Source of the DNA: Sporolactobacillus shoreicorticis
GTDB lineage: Bacteria > Bacillota > Bacilli > Bacillales > Sporolactobacillaceae
NCBI RefSeq assembly: GCF_024125445.1
Contig: NZ_JAMXWM010000007.1
Span: 62,001-126,000 of the forward strand
Length of the DNA: 64,000 nt
Direction of reading: 5' to 3'
Part shown: positions 1 through 9,660 of the stretch, piece after piece
Position numbering within the stretch: the first letter of the stretch is position 1
How the letters are laid out: every line of letters begins with the position of its first letter
Translations under genes and position numbers: made by a program
The notes under the pieces: generated by a model
What the model saw: only the letters and a program-made list of their open reading frames with translations
Databases searched by the model: none
Told to the model about the DNA's origin: nothing

Positions 1-336
1 TACAACACTTAATCCAGTAATGAACGCAGCATTGGAAGCGGATGTATAAAGAAGGCCAATGGTTTGGCATACATAACCTGCAAACAAAAAAATGCCCAGA
101 AGCGCCCCCGAACCAATTAATTTCCAACTGTAGAGATTAATTGTTGTCTTGCGTTTCTTAGAAGTGAATAATTGCCACAGGGCAAGGAAAAGAGCAGCGA
201 ATAAAAATCGCCAGGCATTAAAGGTCAATGGTGACAGTTGGTTAAGAATATTTTGCACAATAATGAACGTTGTACCCCATACAAAAGTAATTCCCAGTAA
301 AGCAGAATCAGCGAAAAGTACACGTTTAAGTGTCAT
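1..336 (-). CDS. EamA/DMT-family transporter, N-terminal part (cut by window edge)
   Basis: Reading leftwards from an ATG at 336, the frame stays open to the window edge (112 residues). It begins MTLKRVLFADSALLGITFVW, followed by alternating hydrophobic helices with a GTTFIIV stretch and SASNAAFITGL. This is the pattern of the first EamA repeat of drug/metabolite exporters: about three of ten expected membrane helices are visible. The ATG overlaps the TGA of the upstream RNase H-like gene (ATGA, 333-336), so the two are probably translationally coupled. Substrate cannot be predicted. The C-terminal two thirds lie outside the window. Confidence 0.8.
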   Translation of the reverse strand, partial: MTLKRVLFADSALLGITFVWGTTFIIVQNILNQLSPLTFNAWRFLFAALFLALWQLFTSKKRKTTINLYSWKLIGSGALLGIFLFAGYVCQTIGLLYTSASNAAFITGLSVV

Positions 337-785
337 GAATCAGCCTCCTTTTTTGGTTTTAGTTTTGCGCTCATCTGTTTTTGGATAGCGAGTCGAGCAA
401 GCGCATCGGCGTTTTTATTTTGCTTGTCGGGAATCCATTTGCAGAAGAACAGATCGAAATGATCAATTAAAGACAGGGCTTCATTCAGATAGGGAATAAA
501 CAGCTTGTTTTTTACATGGTGTTTTTCCAAGGCTTCATTGACAAGCTGTGAATCGGTACGAAATGAAACCGTTCTGTAACCCATTTCAAGCGCGCAATGC
601 AGCGCGGCAACGGAGGCAGCAAATTCCGCCTCGTGATTGCTGGTAAGTACACCGAATGGAAGCGAACGCCGAATTTCTTTTCCATTTCCTTCATTTATGT
701 ATATCCCGCCTCCTGCAAGACCCGGATTGCTGGTTGCAGCACCGTCAAATGAAACCTCAATCACATCGTTCACCGTCCTTTCCAC
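333..785 (-). CDS. RNase HI-like protein (YpeP/YpdQ type)
   Basis: A 150-residue protein with the ribonuclease H fold. It has SFDGAATSNPG near the start (Asp14), NHEAEFAA (Glu54), RTDSQLV (Asp78) and NADALAR (Asp127), which line up with the four acidic metal ligands of RNase HI. Family members cleave RNA in RNA-DNA hybrids, but the short Bacillus paralogs of this type are poorly characterised and some lack activity. All four acids are present here, so activity is plausible. The gene is the first of a leftward pair and overlaps the EamA transporter start by 4 nt. No hybrid-binding N-terminal domain is present. Confidence 0.8.
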   Translation of the reverse strand: MERTVNDVIEVSFDGAATSNPGLAGGGIYINEGNGKEIRRSLPFGVLTSNHEAEFAASVAALHCALEMGYRTVSFRTDSQLVNEALEKHHVKNKLFIPYLNEALSLIDHFDLFFCKWIPDKQNKNADALARLAIQKQMSAKLKPKKEADS

Positions 786-904
786 GCATCTAAATTTGTC
801 ACGTGAAATCGTATCCTGTCATTTTAGCTTCGCTCACATTATGTTATCATAATAAAGAAAAAATGGCTGGACAATTTTATTATTGGATGGGTGATTAAAA
901 GAAA

Positions 905-2596
905 ATGTCAGAAACATCAAAAATGGTAAAATCGGACATTGAAATAGCTCAAGATGCGCTTCTCAAACCGATTGGCGAAATCGCCGCTCAACTGGGCTTG
1001 GACGAAAATGACTGGGAACCTTACGGACGTTACAAGGCTAAGGTATCTGCAAATACGCTGAATAAAATGAGCGATTATCCCGAAGGCAAGGTTATTTTGG
1101 TAACTTCAATCAATCCTACGCCGGCCGGTGAAGGAAAATCAACAGTTACGGTTGGACTGGGACAAGCATTGAATAAGATTAATCGAAAAGCAGTGATTGC
1201 GCTTCGTGAACCATCTCTTGGGCCAACGATGGGTGTGAAGGGTGGAGCAGCCGGTGGAGGGTATGCTCAAGTCGTGCCAATGGAAGATATAAATCTTCAT
1301 TTTACCGGTGATTTTCATGCGATTACAACGGCTCATAATGCCTTGGCCGCTTTTCTAGATAATCATATCCATCAAGGAAATGCACTGAATATTGATCCGC
1401 GCCGGATTGTATGGAAACGGGTACTTGACTTAAATGATCGTGCACTCAGACATGTGATCGTTGGTCTGGGTGGTGTCGCAAATGGCGTGCCTCGCGAAGA
1501 TGGCTTTGATATTACGGTAGCATCGGAAATCATGGCAATACTCTGCCTTTCAGAAAACCTTGATGATTTGAAGACAAGGCTTGGCAGCATGCTGATTGCC
1601 TACACCTACGAACGAAAACCAGTATTTGTCCGAGACTTGAACGTTGAAGGTGCACTGACACTGCTTCTTAAAGACGCCATTCACCCGAATCTGGTTCAAA
1701 CCTTGGAAAATACGCCGGCATTCGTCCATGGCGGTCCATTTGCCAATATCGCTCATGGCTGCAACAGTGTTCTCGCTACAAAAATGGGGGCAAAACTAGG
1801 CGATTACGTGATTACGGAAGCAGGATTTGGTGCAGATTTAGGGGCGGAAAAGTTTCTGGATATCACGACGCGTGCAGGACATTTCAAACCAAGCACTGTA
1901 GTAATTGTTGCAACCATTCGTGCGTTGAAGATGCATGGCGGGATGACCAAGGATGAATTAAAGCATGAAGATATTGACGCACTGGCACATGGTATGGAAA
2001 ACCTTGCCTGCCATATTGATACGATTAAATCCTTTGGCCTGCCCTACGTTGTGGCAATCAATCACTTTATTTTTGATACGGATCGTGAAGTCGCTTATGT
2101 TGAAAATTGGTGCCGCGCACATAATCATCCGGTGGCCTTGGCAAATGTTTGGGAACATGGCGGAGAAGGCGGTAAGGAACTTGCACAATTGGTTGTCGAT
2201 ACCATTGAAAACCAAGAGAATCATTTTAAGCCGTTGTACAAACTGACGGATTCTATTGAAGAAAAAATTCAAACCGTTGTTACAAAGGTTTACGGCGGTA
2301 AGGCTGTTGACTATTCTTCAAAAGCAAAGAAACAAATAAAAGCATTTATAAAAAATGGTTGGGATCAATTTCCTGTATGCATTGCAAAAACACAATACTC
2401 ATTATCAGACAATCCGAAATTACTTGGTAGGCCGAAAGACTTCACCATTCATGTTCGTGAGCTGAAAGTAGCGGTCGGCGCAGGATTCATTGTCGTCATG
2501 ACGGGAAATGTATTGACCATGCCGGGCTTGCCGAAACACCCGGCAGCCTTGAATATGGACATTGATCAGAATGGAAAGGTAATTGGTTTATTTTAA
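905..2596 (+). CDS. fhs: Formate--tetrahydrofolate ligase
   Basis: A 563-residue monofunctional enzyme of the usual family length. It makes 10-formyltetrahydrofolate from formate, THF and ATP and so feeds purine and formyl-Met synthesis. The N-terminus carries the nucleotide-binding segment [16 protein letters not shown] (residues ~71-86), followed by [20 protein letters not shown], both diagnostic of the family. A GGGTGATTAAAAGAAA stretch precedes the ATG at 905. The gene stands alone, is followed by a bidirectional terminator, and faces a convergent flavoprotein gene. Folate genes thyA and dfrA lie about 6 kb away in a separate unit. Confidence 0.97.
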   Translation: MSETSKMVKSDIEIAQDALLKPIGEIAAQLGLDENDWEPYGRYKAKVSANTLNKMSDYPEGKVILVTSINPTPAGEGKSTVTVGLGQALNKINRKAVIALREPSLGPTMGVKGGAAGGGYAQVVPMEDINLHFTGDFHAITTAHNALAAFLDNHIHQGNALNIDPRRIVWKRVLDLNDRALRHVIVGLGGVANGVPREDGFDITVASEIMAILCLSENLDDLKTRLGSMLIAYTYERKPVFVRDLNVEGALTLLLKDAIHPNLVQTLENTPAFVHGGPFANIAHGCNSVLATKMGAKLGDYVITEAGFGADLGAEKFLDITTRAGHFKPSTVVIVATIRALKMHGGMTKDELKHEDIDALAHGMENLACHIDTIKSFGLPYVVAINHFIFDTDREVAYVENWCRAHNHPVALANVWEHGGEGGKELAQLVVDTIENQENHFKPLYKLTDSIEEKIQTVVTKVYGGKAVDYSSKAKKQIKAFIKNGWDQFPVCIAKTQYSLSDNPKLLGRPKDFTIHVRELKVAVGAGFIVVMTGNVLTMPGLPKHPAALNMDIDQNGKVIGLF

Positions 2597-2621
2597 TTAC
2601 TGTTTACTATAAGGTTTCTAA

Positions 2622-2654
2622 AAAATCCAGCGCCTGTCTTGGCACTGGATTTTA
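2622..2654. terminator. Bidirectional intrinsic terminator between fhs and the flavoprotein gene
   Basis: AAAATCCAG-C-GCC pairs with GGC-A-CTGGATTTT around a TGTCTT loop. Read on either strand the stem ends in a T-rich run (six Ts on the minus strand). It sits between two convergent stop codons and would serve both genes. Confidence 0.8.
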
Positions 2655-2714
2655 TATTTAACACATTTCATGGACATGGCCAATTTTAAGAGGAAGCTAG
2701 CTTGTCCGGCTATC

Positions 2715-3986
2715 TTATTTATGTTTACATGTATGTTCAGCTGCAGCCGCTCCTGCTGCATGACCGGTAACAAATGCAGCGGTAATATTGTACCCCCCGG
2801 TATAACCGTGAATGTCGAGAATTTCTCCGCAAAAATACAGACCGGGCATTTTTTTGGATTCCATGGTTTTAGGGCGCACCTCTTTAAGTGAAACGCCGCC
2901 CCCGGTAATGAATGCTTTTTCGATAGGCAAAGTGCCTGAAACACGGACTGGAAATCGTTTTAATGCTTCTGTCATTTTTCGAACATCTTCTTTAGACAGT
3001 TCGTGAAAATTCCGATCCGGTGATAATTGAATCTGTTCAAGAAGAAACATCAAGTACCGTTCTGGAACGATACCCTTCCAGACATTTTTTAGTGTTCTTT
3101 TCGGATTGGATTCAGTTAACTTCAGCAACTGGCTGTACAGCGCATTCATGCTCTGATCAGGTTTACTGTCAATCGTAACGATAACTTCTGTTGTGGCAAA
3201 CTTTTTTAACGCCTTAACGACAAATTGGCTTAATCGCAGAATTGCGGGTCCTGACAAACCAAAATGAGTAAAGATCATATCCCAGCGGTGGGACTGAATG
3301 GGTTTTCCTTTTGGATTTAACAATGTTACAACAACATCTGATAGAGTAAGCCCTTGAAGCATCTTTTGTTGAATAAAGGGTTCTGTTGATGTTAACGGAA
3401 CCTCGGTAGGATAGAGATCAGTAATTGTGTGACCAGCCGCCTTTGCCCATGCGTAACCATCTCCAGTACTTCCAGTTTGTGGAACGCTTCTACCTCCGAC
3501 AGCAACAATAACCGAATGTGATGAGAATTTTTTCCCATCCACCGTTTTGACTCCTTCGACGCGGTCGGAATAAAGAACGGCTTGTATAGAGGTGCCCGTT
3601 TTCAGAATGATTTTTAAATCTTCCATGCGCTTTATGAGCGCATCGACTACTGATTTTGCACTGTTGGAAACGGGAAACATCCGTCCATGATCTTCCTCCT
3701 TCAAACCGACGCCAAGCTGATCAAAAAAGCGGATTATATCTTGATTGTTAAATGATGAGAAGGCACTGTATAAGAATCTGCCGTTCCCTGGAATGTGCTT
3801 AATTAACTCATCAATTGGCATTGCGTTTGTGACATTGCAGCGGCCGCCGCCTGAAATTGCTAATTTTCTTCCTAATTTATATCCTTTTTCGAGCAGCAGA
3901 ACATGAGCACCATATTCTGCTGCGATAATTGCTGCCATTAATCCTGAAGGTCCTCCGCCTACAACAATCACATCATAATCCATCAT
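2715..3986 (-). CDS. BaiN/HI0933-family NAD(P)/FAD-dependent oxidoreductase (YtfP-like)
   Basis: A 423-residue flavoprotein. The N-terminus holds the Rossmann FAD motif [12 protein letters not shown] (residues ~8-19), then [20 protein letters not shown], the signature of the HI0933/BaiN family. The C-terminus carries [11 protein letters not shown] and [19 protein letters not shown], the second FAD contact typical of the family. The family includes BaiN, reported to act in bile-acid 7-dehydroxylation, but most Bacillales members have no proven substrate, so only a flavin-dependent redox role is claimed. A GAGGAA sequence precedes tandem ATGs at 3986 and 3983; either could be used. The gene is divergent from trhO. 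Confidence 0.88.
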   Translation of the reverse strand: MMDYDVIVVGGGPSGLMAAIIAAEYGAHVLLLEKGYKLGRKLAISGGGRCNVTNAMPIDELIKHIPGNGRFLYSAFSSFNNQDIIRFFDQLGVGLKEEDHGRMFPVSNSAKSVVDALIKRMEDLKIILKTGTSIQAVLYSDRVEGVKTVDGKKFSSHSVIVAVGGRSVPQTGSTGDGYAWAKAAGHTITDLYPTEVPLTSTEPFIQQKMLQGLTLSDVVVTLLNPKGKPIQSHRWDMIFTHFGLSGPAILRLSQFVVKALKKFATTEVIVTIDSKPDQSMNALYSQLLKLTESNPKRTLKNVWKGIVPERYLMFLLEQIQLSPDRNFHELSKEDVRKMTEALKRFPVRVSGTLPIEKAFITGGGVSLKEVRPKTMESKKMPGLYFCGEILDIHGYTGGYNITAAFVTGHAAGAAAAEHTCKHK

Positions 3987-4128
3987 TAATTCCTCACTTT
4001 AACCTTTTTCCTAACGTAACTTTAACAGAATGTAGATAACATTTCACCCTTTTGAACGATGCAGTTCATACGCTGCGTAAAGTTGCGAATTTGTACGATT
4101 TAAACTAAGTTGATTAGTAGTGTGATGT

Positions 4129-4157
4129 TTGTCATAGAAAATTAAATCTGATAGGAT
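4129..4157 (+). promoter_or_regulatory. Likely sigma-A promoter for trhO
   Basis: TTGTCA (4129-4134), 17-nt spacer, TAGGAT (4152-4157). This predicts an untranslated leader of about 57 nt before the TTG start at 4221. Confidence 0.45.
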
Positions 4158-4220
4158 AAACAAAGAAAAACTGACTTTTCATGTGGCAAAAAGCAGTTGA
4201 CAATAAATGGGGTGAATCAA

Positions 4221-5159
4221 TTGACAGAAGAAAAGCCATTTCGCGTATTACTCTACTATCATTATGTGGACATTGGTGATCCACAGCAGTTTGCAGAGAA
4301 ACAGTTGCATTTTTGCAATGAGCTTGGCCTTAAAGGGCGTATCCTCGTTGGCAAGGAGGGCTTGAATGGAACAGTGTCCGGACCTGTGGAACAAACGCAG
4401 AAATATATGGATACCCTTCATCAGGATCAGCGATTTAAGGATATGCCTTTTAAAATTGATGAGACAGACGGACATGTATTTAAAAAAATGCATGTACGGC
4501 CGCGCAAGGAAATTGTTGCGCTAAAATTAGATGAAGATATTGATCCGCATAAACTGACAGGAAAACATTTAAAACCAAAAGAATTCTATAAAGAAATGCA
4601 GAATGAAGATGTGCTTCTCATTGATGCGCGGAATGATTATGAAACACAGATCGGTCATTTTCAAAACGCAATACTGCCGAATATCCACAATTTTAGGAGC
4701 CTGCCTGAATGGATTGAAAGAAATTTGTCAGGTTGTAAAGATAAAAAAGTGCTGACCTATTGTACCGGTGGTATTCGTTGCGAGAAATTCAGCGGATATT
4801 TGCTGCGTGCAGGTTTCAAAGATGTCAGTCAGCTTGACGGCGGCATTGTGGAATATGGAAAAGATCCCGAAGTTCAGGGAAAGCGCTATGACGGGAAATG
4901 CTATGTATTTGATCAGCGTATTTCCGTCTCGGTTAATCGAACCGACAAAGATGTAATCATCGGGCATTGCATCCATTGCGGCAAGTCATGCGACCGAATT
5001 GTGAATTGTGCGAATCCGGAATGCAATAAGCAAATAATTTGTTGCGAGGAATGTGAGAAAGCACACCATCGTTCATGCAGCGATGCCTGTTACCATCATC
5101 CAAGAAATCGTTATTCCTCAGAATGTGATACTAAACCGGAGCAGGAAGCAATGGTATAA
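4221..5159 (+). CDS. trhO: tRNA uridine(34) hydroxylase, rhodanese-domain protein
   Basis: A 312-residue protein of the TrhO (YceA/YbfQ) family. These enzymes hydroxylate U34 of tRNA on the way to 5-methoxyuridine in Gram-positives. The N-terminal part starts [16 protein letters not shown] and contains [17 protein letters not shown]. The central rhodanese domain carries the active-site loop [11 protein letters not shown]. The C-terminus is cysteine-rich ([28 protein letters not shown]), as in Gram-positive members. I chose the TTG at 4221 because GGGGTG at 4209-4214 lies six bases upstream. An in-frame TTG at 4197 would add eight residues and has no Shine-Dalgarno site. Confidence 0.92.
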   Translation: MTEEKPFRVLLYYHYVDIGDPQQFAEKQLHFCNELGLKGRILVGKEGLNGTVSGPVEQTQKYMDTLHQDQRFKDMPFKIDETDGHVFKKMHVRPRKEIVALKLDEDIDPHKLTGKHLKPKEFYKEMQNEDVLLIDARNDYETQIGHFQNAILPNIHNFRSLPEWIERNLSGCKDKKVLTYCTGGIRCEKFSGYLLRAGFKDVSQLDGGIVEYGKDPEVQGKRYDGKCYVFDQRISVSVNRTDKDVIIGHCIHCGKSCDRIVNCANPECNKQIICCEECEKAHHRSCSDACYHHPRNRYSSECDTKPEQEAMV

Positions 5160-5169
5160 CATGGAAAAG

Positions 5170-5196
5170 AATCGAATGTTTGTTCGATTTTTTTTG
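5170..5196 (+). terminator. Intrinsic terminator of trhO
   Basis: AATCGAA (5170-5176) and TTCGATT (5183-5189) around TGTTTG, followed by an uninterrupted T tract, 10 nt after the trhO stop. Confidence 0.85.
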
Positions 5197-5202
5197 GAGA
5201 TA

Positions 5203-5250
5203 AACACGTATTAACTATGTTCTTTACACGTGTAAAATACGTGTTATAAT
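5203..5250 (+). promoter_or_regulatory. Promoter with overlapping ACGTGT palindromes upstream of the HicB-type gene
   Basis: A promoter TTTACA (5223-5228), 16-nt spacer, TATAAT (5245-5250) is visible. The perfect 14-bp palindrome TTTACACGTGTAAA covers 5223-5236, including the -35. AACACGTATT (5203-5212) and AATACGTGTT (5236-5245) form a second 10-bp inverted repeat flanking it. Together there are three ACACGT-type half-site clusters over the promoter. Inference: an operator for a dimeric ribbon-helix-helix repressor, most likely the downstream protein itself. Confidence 0.65.
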
Positions 5251-5267
5251 TAGTGAGAGGTGATTAA

Positions 5268-5942
5268 ATGAGTAAAGATCAATATATCTATCCGGCACTT
5301 TTTACAAATAATGCGGAGCGGTTGACGATAACTTTTCCCGATTTACCCGACTGCTCAGCAGAAGCACAGAATGTTGAGGATGGATTTGCGCGTGCCAAGG
5401 AAGCCCTTGCATTATTTATTTATGCGCTGGAGGAAAAAGGAGAGCAGCCGCCTGATCCTTCAGAGGTAACCGCTATCCATACTGAGCAAGATCAACTGGT
5501 AACGCTTATTGAAACATGGATGTCGCCATTTCGAAAAAAGATGGAAAATCAAGCAGTGAAAAAGACACTGACCATACCTAAATGGCTGGATGATGCTGCC
5601 AAGGAAGCGGACTTGAACTATTCACGGATTTTGCAGGATGCTTTAAAAGAGGAGCTTAACTTGGATGAAGGTGATCGTTCTTTTTCCGTTCAAGACAAAT
5701 TAAATAAGCAACTAAAAAAAGTGAAGAAGAGTTTGAAGGATTTATCTAAAATACGTGTGCATGTCAACATGGCAAATGATGATGAGCAGATCAAAGAGGA
5801 ACCTATCTCTGAAACGGTTAAGAAAGAAATTGAGCACGTGAAACAAGAATTAAATGAAGTTGCCGATCGTCTGAAAAGCTCTGAGGAATATCAACGATTG
5901 AATGAAAAGATTAATCGAATTCTGGAAAAATTAAATCGATGA
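5268..5942 (+). CDS. HicB-type antitoxin-like DNA-binding protein with coiled-coil tail (no HicA partner)
   Basis: A 224-residue protein. Residues ~5-60 resemble the HicB N-terminal fold (YPALFTNNAERLTITFPDLP, then FARAKEALALFIYALEEKG). Residues ~97-130 (KKTLTIPKWLDDAAKEADLN, then YSRILQDALKEEL) resemble the ribbon-helix-helix region of HicB-like antitoxins. From ~145 the sequence is charged, with heptad-like leucine/isoleucine spacing suggesting a coiled coil. Known HicB proteins neutralise the HicA RNase and repress their own promoter. No small HicA-like frame lies on either side, so this is an orphan. The start has a GAGAGGTGAT Shine-Dalgarno. Palindromes over its promoter suggest autoregulation. 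Confidence 0.75.
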   Translation: MSKDQYIYPALFTNNAERLTITFPDLPDCSAEAQNVEDGFARAKEALALFIYALEEKGEQPPDPSEVTAIHTEQDQLVTLIETWMSPFRKKMENQAVKKTLTIPKWLDDAAKEADLNYSRILQDALKEELNLDEGDRSFSVQDKLNKQLKKVKKSLKDLSKIRVHVNMANDDEQIKEEPISETVKKEIEHVKQELNEVADRLKSSEEYQRLNEKINRILEKLNR

Positions 5943-5952
5943 ATTGTGAAAA

Positions 5953-5979
5953 GAAGAGCCTGTAGCGGCTCTTTTTTTG
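5953..5979 (+). terminator. Intrinsic terminator of the HicB-type gene
   Basis: AGAGCC (5955-5960) pairs with GGCTCT (5967-5972), extended by flanking A-T pairs, followed by a T tract. It starts 11 nt after the stop codon. Confidence 0.85.
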
Positions 5980-6334
5980 TCTGGGTATTATTACCTCTAC
6001 TCTGACAGCCATTGCCGTATCGTTTACAGCGGAGCAAATGAAAAGAGCAGTTACGGCAACAAATCAATTTTTCCGCAGCATTTGACAAACAATCAGTACC
6101 GCTTTCTTCGTATGTATTTTAATGTCCAGAAAGCGAGTGCAATTTATGAAAAAAGTAGTGCAAATGATTTAATTAAATCAACTTGTCCATTCTTATGGTC
6201 ACGAACAGCTGCAACCATCGTGCTGCACGTGTTGCAGGGGGGCTTATGCCAAGCGTCCATCATCTGTTTACAATATTCATGTTTTTGGCTTTGTCCCTGT
6301 ATTGCGGTACTGCTGCAAAGCAGTTGCACAAACA
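5980..6334. other. Intergenic stretch downstream of tgl, no supported gene
   Basis: Frames here on both strands lack Shine-Dalgarno sites and family resemblance. One hairpin is visible: CTGCAAC (6209-6215) with GTTGCAG (6231-6237), enclosing GTGC/GCAC. It has no T tract, so it is a doubtful terminator for the leftward tgl transcript. Confidence 0.5.
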
Positions 6335-7135
6335 TCAAAAAGTATAAAATGATGTTCCGGCGGCAATACGGATACCATCCATCTGTGTGCCGTCAGCGAG
6401 TGCGGACAGCGCTAAATAATTAGGCCGTGTCGCGTTGCTCATAAGAAAAGCGGAGATCGTTGCACCTGGACGCCGATATTGATTTAATTCTGCAATCATT
6501 TGATTTGCAGGCAGGATACCAACGCCATGACCGAAATACATGCCATCAGACAAATCAACGACATTTTCTCCTTGCCACTGTGGTGTCTGTGGGCTGACAT
6601 CCGGATTTTTAAAATAGCGTACATCACCTGGAATGCCTTCACCGACACGCGGCGTGTTTCTTAGTGGGAAAAAAGGGTGATTCTGCCAATCCCATAAGTA
6701 GAGATGCTGGAAAACTTCGTTAAATCGTTCTGCAGGAATTGTATCAATTAATGCTTTGTAGAAAATGATCATCATTGCCGTTGCACATTCGAATGCATAG
6801 GCTTCGCCGTTAACAAAAATATCATTAACTGCTTGTGATGCCGGTACTCCCGGCTTTAGCTCAAACCCGCCGTCTCCTGTCAAGGTCCAATAGTAATCAT
6901 TGCATTCCGAATAATAGAAAGTCGCAAAGGATGCACGGCTAGCCAGAAGCGCATGCGCGGCTTCAATCGTTTCATTTCTCAGTTTAATTTCAAAATTCAG
7001 TTCATGTCGTGACGGATAGGCAAACCACTCGTGAGACTCCGCCATCGCTCTGAAGATTACTGGTGCGAATCTGCCGTTTGCGGCGAAGCTCCCATAATCA
7101 TCGGCTGAGAGCTGCTGGTTTGCTGCAATAATCAT
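6335..7135 (-). CDS. tgl: Protein-glutamine gamma-glutamyltransferase (spore coat transglutaminase)
   Basis: A 266-residue enzyme, slightly longer than the ~245-residue B. subtilis Tgl. Tgl forms epsilon-(gamma-glutamyl)lysine isopeptide bonds between spore coat proteins. The catalytic cysteine lies in YAFECATAMM (Glu116-Cys117), equivalent to Glu115-Cys116 of B. subtilis. A GGGGGG site eight bases upstream supports the ATG at 7135. The start overlaps the stop of the upstream gene by 4 nt (ATGA), so the pair is translationally coupled. The gene shows that the organism sporulates. A mother-cell sigma factor would be expected to drive it, but I could not identify a convincing sigma-K or sigma-E site. 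Confidence 0.93.
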   Translation of the reverse strand: MIIAANQQLSADDYGSFAANGRFAPVIFRAMAESHEWFAYPSRHELNFEIKLRNETIEAAHALLASRASFATFYYSECNDYYWTLTGDGGFELKPGVPASQAVNDIFVNGEAYAFECATAMMIIFYKALIDTIPAERFNEVFQHLYLWDWQNHPFFPLRNTPRVGEGIPGDVRYFKNPDVSPQTPQWQGENVVDLSDGMYFGHGVGILPANQMIAELNQYRRPGATISAFLMSNATRPNYLALSALADGTQMDGIRIAAGTSFYTF

Positions 7136-8115
7136 AGATAGTACCCCCCATGCGCAGCAGTGTTTATCGATTGAAGCTGTTCATTAAGCGGCTGAATCAC
7201 CCAGGAACGCCAAATTTTCGGCTGTTGTTTTCTTAACCTGATTGAGTATGCGGACAAACTCGTTTGCAGACGGGGCGGTAATTTAAGAAAATCGAAATAA
7301 TTCTTTTTTTCGTTGGGCAAAAGTGCTTGAATCGGTTCACCGCTGCGGGGAGAGACCGTTTTTCCAAGATATTTTGCACTATAGTGAATTCTGTATGGGC
7401 GTCCTCCGGGAACGGCATCGTTTGTTTCGCCTGTATATACTAAATAGTGAGCGTTTTCTTCATACCAAGTCTCAAAAGCGAGCAGCGCCGATTGATTATC
7501 AAGAGAATGGCGAACTTCTGGAATAAAGGCAAGCATTTTGCGTGCGTAATTGCTTTCCACGGACTGATCGGATAAAAAATAGTTTGATAGATATACAAGA
7601 CATAGAGGATTAGCCGTCTCCCACATAGCGCTGATCAAATAATGGCGCTGGCTTTTATTTTTGTAGCGGTATATGACCAGATCCACCATTCCCTTAAGCC
7701 AGTTTTCATGATACGTATGCAGAAGATTGATGGCTGTTTGATCAATGACTTGTGTGTAGTCGGTTGATACAATATTTTTCCATCCGGTATTCAGTATCCA
7801 ATACATTGATTCAACTACTTCATCGTGCTGGTCAGCAAATGAAGCAGGATGGTTGTTCCCTAAATCTGCACCATGGAGCACATTACGTATTTGTGCTAAA
7901 GCGATACGTGCACGTGCGGTGAGCTCCTCACCACGTGTTTCAATTTGATCGCGGAGCATGAAAAGAACTGGGAATTCCAAACCGGGATCATTGATCATGG
8001 TGAATGCTTTCTCTTGATCGTTTTGGCAGAGTTGATTCCATTCATTGATGAGGGTGTCAGGCTGCTGCCGCCTCAACTTGTTTAATGGATTGTTCTGCTG
8101 TTTTTCAGCGCTCAA
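7132..8115 (-). CDS. Unrecognised protein coupled to transglutaminase tgl
   Basis: I do not recognise this family. From a TTG at 8115, supported by GGAGGG seven bases upstream, it encodes 327 residues. There is no signal peptide or membrane segment. The N-terminus is rich in Gln and Lys/Arg (SAEKQQNNPLNKLRRQQ) and the rest is aromatic and apparently alpha-helical, with many Tyr and Trp. The C-terminus is AAHGGYYL. It overlaps tgl by 4 nt, so the two proteins are probably made together in the mother cell. Inference: a coat protein or targeting partner of Tgl; the Gln/Lys-rich ends would suit a cross-linking substrate. An in-frame upstream start at 8157 lacks a ribosome site. Confidence 0.75.
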   Translation of the reverse strand: MSAEKQQNNPLNKLRRQQPDTLINEWNQLCQNDQEKAFTMINDPGLEFPVLFMLRDQIETRGEELTARARIALAQIRNVLHGADLGNNHPASFADQHDEVVESMYWILNTGWKNIVSTDYTQVIDQTAINLLHTYHENWLKGMVDLVIYRYKNKSQRHYLISAMWETANPLCLVYLSNYFLSDQSVESNYARKMLAFIPEVRHSLDNQSALLAFETWYEENAHYLVYTGETNDAVPGGRPYRIHYSAKYLGKTVSPRSGEPIQALLPNEKKNYFDFLKLPPRLQTSLSAYSIRLRKQQPKIWRSWVIQPLNEQLQSINTAAHGGYYL

Positions 8116-8299
8116 TCGTGATCCCTCCAATGTAGTAAGGTAGTAGCCTTGTAACAAGCTTATGAATGTATAAATGAATTATTCGTGCGTCTCACCATGT
8201 ATTCAGAACGTTCAGCAGTGGAAGCGCAGGAAATACAATTTCTGTTTCGAAATGATTATGTTAAACTAAGGATTAGTAATCGAAAAGCGGGGGATCTCA

Positions 8300-9094
8300 G
8301 TGGAACAATATTTAAATCTTTGCCGTAAAGTACTGACTGACGGTCATGAAAAAAGTGATCGGACCGGCACGGGTACAATCAGCATCTTTGGCTATCAGAT
8401 GCGTTTCAATCTGCAAGACGGGTTTCCATTAATGACGACAAAGAAACTGCACTATAAATCAATCATTTATGAACTGCTTTGGTTTCTCAGAGGCGATACA
8501 AATATCAAGTATCTGCAGGAACACGGCGTTCGGATATGGAATGAATGGGCGGATAAGAATGGCAATCTTGGCCCGGTCTACGGCCATCAATGGCGTTCTT
8601 GGCCAGGAAAGAACGGAGAAACAATTGATCAAATAACCAACGTGATCAATGAAATTAAAAAAAATCCGGATTCCCGTCGGCTGATTGTCACAGCATGGAA
8701 TCCATTAGACATACCGAATATGGCGCTGCCTCCATGCCACTGCTTGTTTCAATTTTATGTTAATGACGGACGGCTGAGCTGCCAGCTCTATCAGCGCAGC
8801 GCAGATCTCTTTCTCGGTGTGCCGTTTAATATTGCTTCCTATGCGCTTTTAACGCACATGATTGCCCATGTTACAGGGCTTAAAGTTGGCGAGTTTGTAC
8901 ATACATTTGGAGATGCTCATATTTATCTCAATCACCTGGATCAGGTAAAAACGCAGCTTAGCCGCAAGCCTCGAGGACTTCCCAAGCTCGTTATTAAACG
9001 TGAAGTACCGTCAATCTTTGATTTTGATTATGATGATTTCAATTTTATTGGCTATGATCCGTATCCCGCAATTAAAGGCGAGGTGTCGGTATGA
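8300..9094 (+). CDS. thyA: Thymidylate synthase
   Basis: A 264-residue ThyA of standard length, converting dUMP to dTMP with methylene-THF. Conserved segments include [30 protein letters not shown], and the catalytic Cys loop [13 protein letters not shown] followed by [21 protein letters not shown]. Translation starts at GTG 8300 behind GCGGGGG. The stop overlaps the dfrA start (ATGA at 9091-9094), the usual thyA-dfrA coupling that pairs dTMP synthesis with recycling of the dihydrofolate it produces. Confidence 0.98.
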   Translation: MEQYLNLCRKVLTDGHEKSDRTGTGTISIFGYQMRFNLQDGFPLMTTKKLHYKSIIYELLWFLRGDTNIKYLQEHGVRIWNEWADKNGNLGPVYGHQWRSWPGKNGETIDQITNVINEIKKNPDSRRLIVTAWNPLDIPNMALPPCHCLFQFYVNDGRLSCQLYQRSADLFLGVPFNIASYALLTHMIAHVTGLKVGEFVHTFGDAHIYLNHLDQVKTQLSRKPRGLPKLVIKREVPSIFDFDYDDFNFIGYDPYPAIKGEVSV

Positions 9095-9576
9095 TTTCCT
9101 TTTTGCTTGCGATGGATCAAAATCAGCTGATCGGCAGAGATAATCAATTGCCATGGCATCTTCCCTCCGATATGCGCTATTTTAAGCAGACAACGATGGG
9201 GCATCCTGTTATTATGGGTAGAAAGACATATGATTCCATTGGGAAACCGCTTCCCGGACGGGAGAACATTGTCTTAACACACAATCCAGAATTTAGTCAA
9301 AATCAAGTCACTTGTTTCTTATCTGTAGAGGAATTTTTGCGAAGCGGCTCGGCGTATGGCCGTGAATGTTTTGTTATCGGTGGGGCGGGTATTTTCAAAG
9401 CTTTTTTGCCCTATGCGGATCGTCTCTATATAACTCATGTTGATGCGGAATTTGAAGGGGACACATACTTTACTGGTTTTATAAGGCAAGAGTGGCGTTT
9501 AATACGGAGTACAGATGGGATTATTGATCGAAAAAATCGATTTCCTCATACATTCTGTGTCTATGAACGTGCCTGA
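9091..9576 (+). CDS. dfrA: Dihydrofolate reductase
   Basis: A 161-residue DHFR. It has the substrate/NADPH segments [26 protein letters not shown] at the start (split by the Met20 loop, Asp at the folate site in LPSD), [21 protein letters not shown], and [14 protein letters not shown]. It reduces dihydrofolate to tetrahydrofolate. Translation is coupled to thyA by a 4-nt overlap. No resistance-associated substitution can be judged from sequence alone. Confidence 0.97.
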   Translation: MISFLLAMDQNQLIGRDNQLPWHLPSDMRYFKQTTMGHPVIMGRKTYDSIGKPLPGRENIVLTHNPEFSQNQVTCFLSVEEFLRSGSAYGRECFVIGGAGIFKAFLPYADRLYITHVDAEFEGDTYFTGFIRQEWRLIRSTDGIIDRKNRFPHTFCVYERA

Positions 9577-9660
9577 CTAAGGACAGTCATGTAATCATCA
9601 ACACTCACCTCTTTTCTCAGTATGCATAAACTGTTAAAAAGAGTGACGGAGTTGATAAAA

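Noticed and set aside
4197-4226. TTGACA at 4197 and again at 4221 as promoter elements
   Set aside because: They fall at and inside the trhO start region; the second is the TTG start itself and no -10 follows at the right distance.
6144-6335. Leftward 63-codon Cys-rich frame whose ATG overlaps the tgl stop (TGATG)
   Set aside because: No ribosome site, no family resemblance and atypical composition; kept as intergenic.
8206-8213. GAACGTTC upstream of thyA as a possible LexA site
   Set aside because: The four-base spacer of the Bacillus SOS box is missing, so it is only a short palindrome.
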